A DNA stretch of 7,680 nt. It comes from an uncultured Lachnospiraceae bacterium (GTDB taxonomy: Bacteria; Bacillota; Clostridia; Lachnospirales; Lachnospiraceae). A model generated the notes under the pieces. It was not told the DNA's origin. It made no database searches and worked only from the letters and a program-made list of their open reading frames with translations. Positions 5,287 to 7,680 of this stretch are shown here, in pieces. A program made the translations under genes and the position numbers. Positions within the stretch are counted from its first letter, which is position 1. Every line of letters begins with the position of its first letter. The stretch spans positions 1-7,680 of the forward strand of contig CALDLG010000057.1 in the NCBI GenBank assembly GCA_937910785.1, read 5' to 3'.

Positions 5287-5562
5287 ATGACTATGACGCA
5301 GCAGCAGAAAGAGATTGTGGCAAAGGCCAGTGTGCCGATGACGATCGCGAACGGTTTTCGCTGGTTTTTTATGATAATTGCCTTATTTCTTTTATTATTT
5401 ATATTTTTTGGAAATAAGATCTGGGAGGGAGCCGCATGGTATCAGGCATTTTTGCAGAATGCCTATTCTTTTTTGCTATGGGATATCCTGTTGATGTTAT
5501 TGAGTACGATTGTTAAAATATTTTTTACGGTAAGGTATAATCATATTGTAAAGAATCTGTAA
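5287..5562 (+). CDS. Small two-helix membrane protein of unknown function
   Basis: A 91-residue protein not recognised as a known family. It has a short polar N-terminus (MTMTQQQKEIVAKAS), a first hydrophobic segment at about residues 24–41 rich in Phe and Leu, a short loop with KIWEGAAW, a second hydrophobic segment at about 60–82, and a basic tail ending RYNHIVKNL. The positive tail and short loop suggest both ends lie inside the cell. The ATG at 5287 was chosen because the purine-rich GGAAAGGGCGG (5268–5278) lies 8 bases before it. In-frame ATGs at 5266 (98 residues) and 5293 are alternatives. It starts 31 bases after nrdR and ends just before a strong terminator, so it is probably the last gene of the nrdR transcript. 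Confidence 0.7.
   Translation: MTMTQQQKEIVAKASVPMTIANGFRWFFMIIALFLLLFIFFGNKIWEGAAWYQAFLQNAYSFLLWDILLMLLSTIVKIFFTVRYNHIVKNL
5513..5541 (+). promoter_or_regulatory. Possible promoter for the yqeG–aro operon inside the preceding gene
   Basis: A perfect TATAAT (5536–5541) lies 17 bp after TTAAAA (5513–5518, 4 of 6 to the -35 consensus). It is within the AT-rich 3' end of the small membrane gene, so chance is possible. Transcription would begin near 5548 and meet the terminator at 5564–5591 almost at once. Confidence 0.35.
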
Positions 5563-5563
5563 G

Positions 5564-5591
5564 AAGGTGCTGCAGGGCGGCGCCTTTTTTT
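5564..5591 (+). terminator. Intrinsic terminator after the small membrane gene
   Basis: AAGGTGC (5564–5570) pairs with GCGCCTT (5580–5586) in a 7-bp stem with one T•G pair and a 9-base loop. It is followed by a T run (5585–5591). It lies 2 bases after the stop codon and 35 bases before the yqeG start, and separates the nrdR unit from the aro operon unless read-through occurs. Confidence 0.8.
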
Positions 5592-5626
5592 GAGGAATAT
5601 CAGGAAATCTGAAAGGAGGGGCAGTG

Positions 5627-6133
5627 ATGCTTCAGCGGTTTTATCCGGATGTCTATCTGGACTCGGCATACGGGATAGATTATGAGGGATTGTATAAAGA
5701 AGGATATCGGGGCGTGATCTTTGATGTGGATAATACGCTTGTGCCGCATGGAGCGCCGGCGGATGAGCGGAGCATTGCCCTTTTTGAAAGGCTGAGAAGG
5801 ATTGGATACGAAAGCATGCTTTTATCGAATAATAAGGAACCAAGGGTCAAAAGCTTCAATGACAGAGTGGGTTCCCGTTATATATACAAGGCCAATAAGC
5901 CTTTTCCGGAAAGCTATCAGAAGGCCATGAAGATGATGAAAACGACGCCGGAGACGACGCTGTTTGTGGGCGATCAGCTTTTTACGGACGTGTGGGGGGC
6001 GAAGAAGGCCGGCATCAGAACTTATCTGGTGAAGCCGATTCACCCGAAAGAAGAGATCCAGATCGTGCTGAAACGGTTTCTGGAAAAGATCGTACTTTTC
6101 TTTTATAAGAGACAGCGGGCAGCTGAGAAATGA
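5627..6133 (+). CDS. yqeG: YqeG family HAD-type phosphatase
   Basis: A 168-residue HAD-superfamily hydrolase of the YqeG type, related to the phosphatidylglycerophosphatase GEP4 of mitochondria. The HAD motifs are in order: DVDNTL with nucleophile D33 and D35; LLSNN with S67; K91-P92; and VGDQLFTD with D116 and D121. All catalytic residues are present. The substrate is unproven in bacteria; a PGP phosphatase role is suggested by homology only. The start is the ATG at 5627, seven bases after a strong AAAGGAGGG; a GTG one codon earlier is possible. In Bacillus yqeG lies with yqeH and aroE. Here aroE follows after 56 bases and the GTPase gene yqeH is absent from between them. The C-terminal tail is basic and hydrophobic (KIVLFFYKRQR), which may favour membrane contact. 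Confidence 0.92.
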   Translation: MLQRFYPDVYLDSAYGIDYEGLYKEGYRGVIFDVDNTLVPHGAPADERSIALFERLRRIGYESMLLSNNKEPRVKSFNDRVGSRYIYKANKPFPESYQKAMKMMKTTPETTLFVGDQLFTDVWGAKKAGIRTYLVKPIHPKEEIQIVLKRFLEKIVLFFYKRQRAAEK

Positions 6134-6189
6134 AAGATGAACTTTTCGATTGTGTGACAGCAGGCAGTTGAGGAAGGAGCTTGGAGAAA

Positions 6190-7056
6190 ATGATCGACGG
6201 AAGAACGAGACTCTGTGGTCTGATCGGCAATCCCGTGGAGCATACCATGTCGCCCGTTATCCATAACACACTGGCGGCCCGGTGCGGACATAATCTTGTT
6301 TATGTTCCTTTTCCGGTGGAAAGCGGGAAACTTGAGGAAGCGGTTAAAGGAGCCTACGCGCTGAATGTTCTGGGAATGAACGTAACGGTTCCTTATAAGA
6401 GCGAGGTGATTGACTGCCTCGTGGAGACGGATGAGCTGGCGGCCCAAATTGGGGCAGTCAATACACTTGTACGCACACAGGGCGGATACAAAGGCTATAA
6501 TACGGATATGTCCGGCCTGCACCGGGCGATGAAAAGCGAGGGAATCCGAATAGAGGGAGAGGAGATCATTCTGCTCGGCGCCGGTGGTGCGGCAAGAGCG
6601 GTGGCATATCTGTGCGGCGCGCAGAAGGCGGAAAGGGTCTATCTGCTGAACCGGACAGCGGATAAGGCAGAGCGGGTGGCGGCGGAAGTGAACCGCGCAT
6701 ACGGCAGAGAGATGGTGGTGCCGATGCTTCTGTCCGATTACCGGAAACTGCCTGACGGAAAGTTTCTTGCGATTCAGGGCACTTCAGTGGGACTTTCGCC
6801 GCATGATGAGGATGTGGTGATCGAGGATTCCGCTTTTTACCGGAAAATACATACAGGATTTGATCTTATTTATAAGCCCTTTACGACCCGCTTTATGAGG
6901 CTTGTGCGAGAAGCGGGAGGAGAGGCCTGCAACGGGTTGAAAATGCTGCTTTATCAGGGTATTATCGCTTATGAGCTTTGGAATCAGGTGGAAATTGCCG
7001 AAGAGGAAGCCGGATTTCTTTACGAAAAGATGAAACGGGAGATGGGAATTTCCTGA
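6190..7056 (+). CDS. aroE: Shikimate dehydrogenase (NADP-dependent)
   Basis: A 288-residue enzyme that reduces 3-dehydroshikimate to shikimate in the cytoplasm. The substrate-binding half has GNPVEHTMSP (13–22; S21 kept, the first family Ser replaced by T19), NVTVPYK with catalytic K70, N91 in GAVNTLV, and YNTD with D106, the partner of K70. The Rossmann half has LLGAGGAARA (128–137) and an NRTADKAE strand typical of NADP use. The late motif reads QGTSVGLSP rather than the common NATPxGM, a moderate variation. It ends with NGLKMLLYQGIIAYELW, as expected for the family. The ATG at 6190 lies 10 bases after AGGAAGGAG; a TTG at 6181 is in frame but only one base from that site. aroK follows 29 bases later. 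Confidence 0.95.
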   Translation: MIDGRTRLCGLIGNPVEHTMSPVIHNTLAARCGHNLVYVPFPVESGKLEEAVKGAYALNVLGMNVTVPYKSEVIDCLVETDELAAQIGAVNTLVRTQGGYKGYNTDMSGLHRAMKSEGIRIEGEEIILLGAGGAARAVAYLCGAQKAERVYLLNRTADKAERVAAEVNRAYGREMVVPMLLSDYRKLPDGKFLAIQGTSVGLSPHDEDVVIEDSAFYRKIHTGFDLIYKPFTTRFMRLVREAGGEACNGLKMLLYQGIIAYELWNQVEIAEEEAGFLYEKMKREMGIS

Positions 7057-7085
7057 GCTGCGAAAGAGAAAGGGAAGATTATTAC

Positions 7086-7604
7086 ATGAAAAATGTTATT
7101 CTGACCGGCTTTATGGGATGTGGAAAAACAACGGTCGGCATTCGCCTGTCGTACCGTCTTCGCCGGGCGATGGAAGATACGGACAAGCTGATCGAAAAGG
7201 AAGAGAGACGAACGATATCCGAAATTTTCCGGACTGACGGAGAGGAATATTTTCGGGAGCTTGAGACGAAATGCCTGAAAAAACTGATCCGGACGTCCAA
7301 AAATATGATCATATCCGTCGGCGGCGGCCTGCCGCTGCGGGAGGAAAACCGGGCGCTTTTAAAAGAACTGGGAACGGTGATTTATCTGCGCGCCAACGCG
7401 GAAACAATTTATGAACGGACAAAGCACGATACGTCCAGACCGCTTCTGCAGGGAGACGATCCCCAGGGGAAGATCCGGGTGCTGCTTGCGGCGAGGGAAG
7501 CCGTATATGAGAGCGCGGCAGATGTGGTGATCGATGTGAACGGAAAATCTTTTGATATGATTTTGGACGAGATAGCCGCAGCTGTGGAGAAAGGAGATGA
7601 GTGA
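7086..7604 (+). CDS. aroK: Shikimate kinase
   Basis: A 172-residue NMP-kinase-fold enzyme that phosphorylates shikimate at the 3-hydroxyl using ATP. The Walker A loop is GFMGCGKTTVG (8–18). The shikimate/magnesium DxD is D31-T32-D33. FRTDGEEYFRELE supplies the substrate-binding R57. SVGGG (77–81) is the Walker-B-like substrate loop. R118 in TSRPLL lies in the lid, and R137 with Y141 in AAREAVY completes the usual set. The length matches the single-domain enzyme. The start is the ATG at 7086, about 10 bases after AAAGGGA and at the family position directly before the P-loop strand. A longer in-frame start at 6978 would overlap aroE by 79 bases and adds unrelated residues. The stop is four bases before the aroQ ATG. 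Confidence 0.95.
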   Translation: MKNVILTGFMGCGKTTVGIRLSYRLRRAMEDTDKLIEKEERRTISEIFRTDGEEYFRELETKCLKKLIRTSKNMIISVGGGLPLREENRALLKELGTVIYLRANAETIYERTKHDTSRPLLQGDDPQGKIRVLLAAREAVYESAADVVIDVNGKSFDMILDEIAAAVEKGDE

Positions 7605-7608
7605 TGAA

Positions 7609-7680
7609 ATGAAATTGCTGGTAATTAACGGACCGAACCTGAATTTTTTGGGAATCCGGGAAAAAAGCGTATACGGCACC
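7609..7680 (+). CDS. aroQ: 3-dehydroquinate dehydratase, type II, N-terminal part (continues beyond window)
   Basis: The first 24 codons are present and the gene runs off the window edge. The translation MKLLVINGPNLNFLG, then IREKSVYGT, is the hallmark start of the small dodecameric type II enzyme, which converts 3-dehydroquinate to 3-dehydroshikimate; the Tyr of VYGT is the likely active-site base. This step comes just before AroE in the pathway. AAAGGAG ends at 7596, 12 bases before this ATG, while an ATG at 7604 lies at better spacing but stops after two codons. The 4-base gap after aroK suggests translational coupling. Confidence 0.93.
   Translation, partial: MKLLVINGPNLNFLGIREKSVYGT

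Noticed and set aside
6978..7085. N-terminal extension of aroK starting inside aroE
   Set aside because: It overlaps aroE by 79 bases, adds residues unlike shikimate kinase, and the ATG at 7086 has its own AAAGGGA and sits at the family start position.

Overview
The window looks like a chromosomal segment of a spore-forming Clostridia, most likely Lachnospiraceae. The grounds are the 3' end of a sigE-type sporulation sigma factor gene, a complete sigG, and the ymxH–nrdR neighbourhood often found beside sigG in Clostridia. A yqeG–aroE–aroK–aroQ run and strong AGGAGG-type ribosome binding sites agree with this. The assignment rests on gene content and protein character only. No mobile element, CRISPR array, rRNA or tRNA was seen, and no stretch longer than about 160 bases lacks a gene.

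Left part (1–3199): the last 59 codons of sigE end at 181 and are followed by a strong intrinsic terminator. Next is a large response regulator (339–2357) with the order REC, HD-GYP, GGDEF, and a C-terminal region that looks like a second, degenerate GGDEF fold. sigG follows on the minus strand (2420–3199) and converges on the regulator. In Bacillus, and commonly in Clostridia, sigG lies directly behind sigE on the same strand. Here the two are separated by a cyclic-di-GMP gene and sigG is inverted, so spoIIG read-through cannot make sigG mRNA. A good forespore-type promoter (TGAATA, 17 bp, CATCCTT) lies before sigG.

Middle part (3200–5591): a divergent plus-strand gene encodes a membrane protein with two N-terminal zinc ribbons, a ten-aspartate tract, one membrane segment, an acidic linker and a C-terminal SH3b domain. 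It is followed by a small YlmC/YmxH PRC-barrel protein, the ribonucleotide reductase repressor NrdR, and an unrecognised small two-helix membrane protein that ends in a clear terminator. The nrdR promoter has a perfect 9+9 bp palindrome filling the space between its -35 and -10 boxes, and a GC-rich hairpin near the predicted 5' end of its transcript.

Right part (5592–7680): a tight plus-strand run encodes the YqeG HAD phosphatase, shikimate dehydrogenase (AroE), shikimate kinase (AroK) and the first 24 codons of type II 3-dehydroquinate dehydratase (AroQ). AroQ, AroE and AroK catalyse three successive steps of the shikimate pathway. The only recognisable promoter close upstream lies inside the small membrane gene, ahead of the terminator, so the operon either depends on read-through or is controlled at that terminator.

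All genes belong to recognisable families except the small membrane protein. The most unusual points are the rearranged sigE/sigG locus with an embedded c-di-GMP regulator, the degenerate second cyclase-like domain, the zinc-ribbon/SH3 membrane protein, and the operator-like palindrome in the nrdR promoter. No wholly new multi-gene system is evident.
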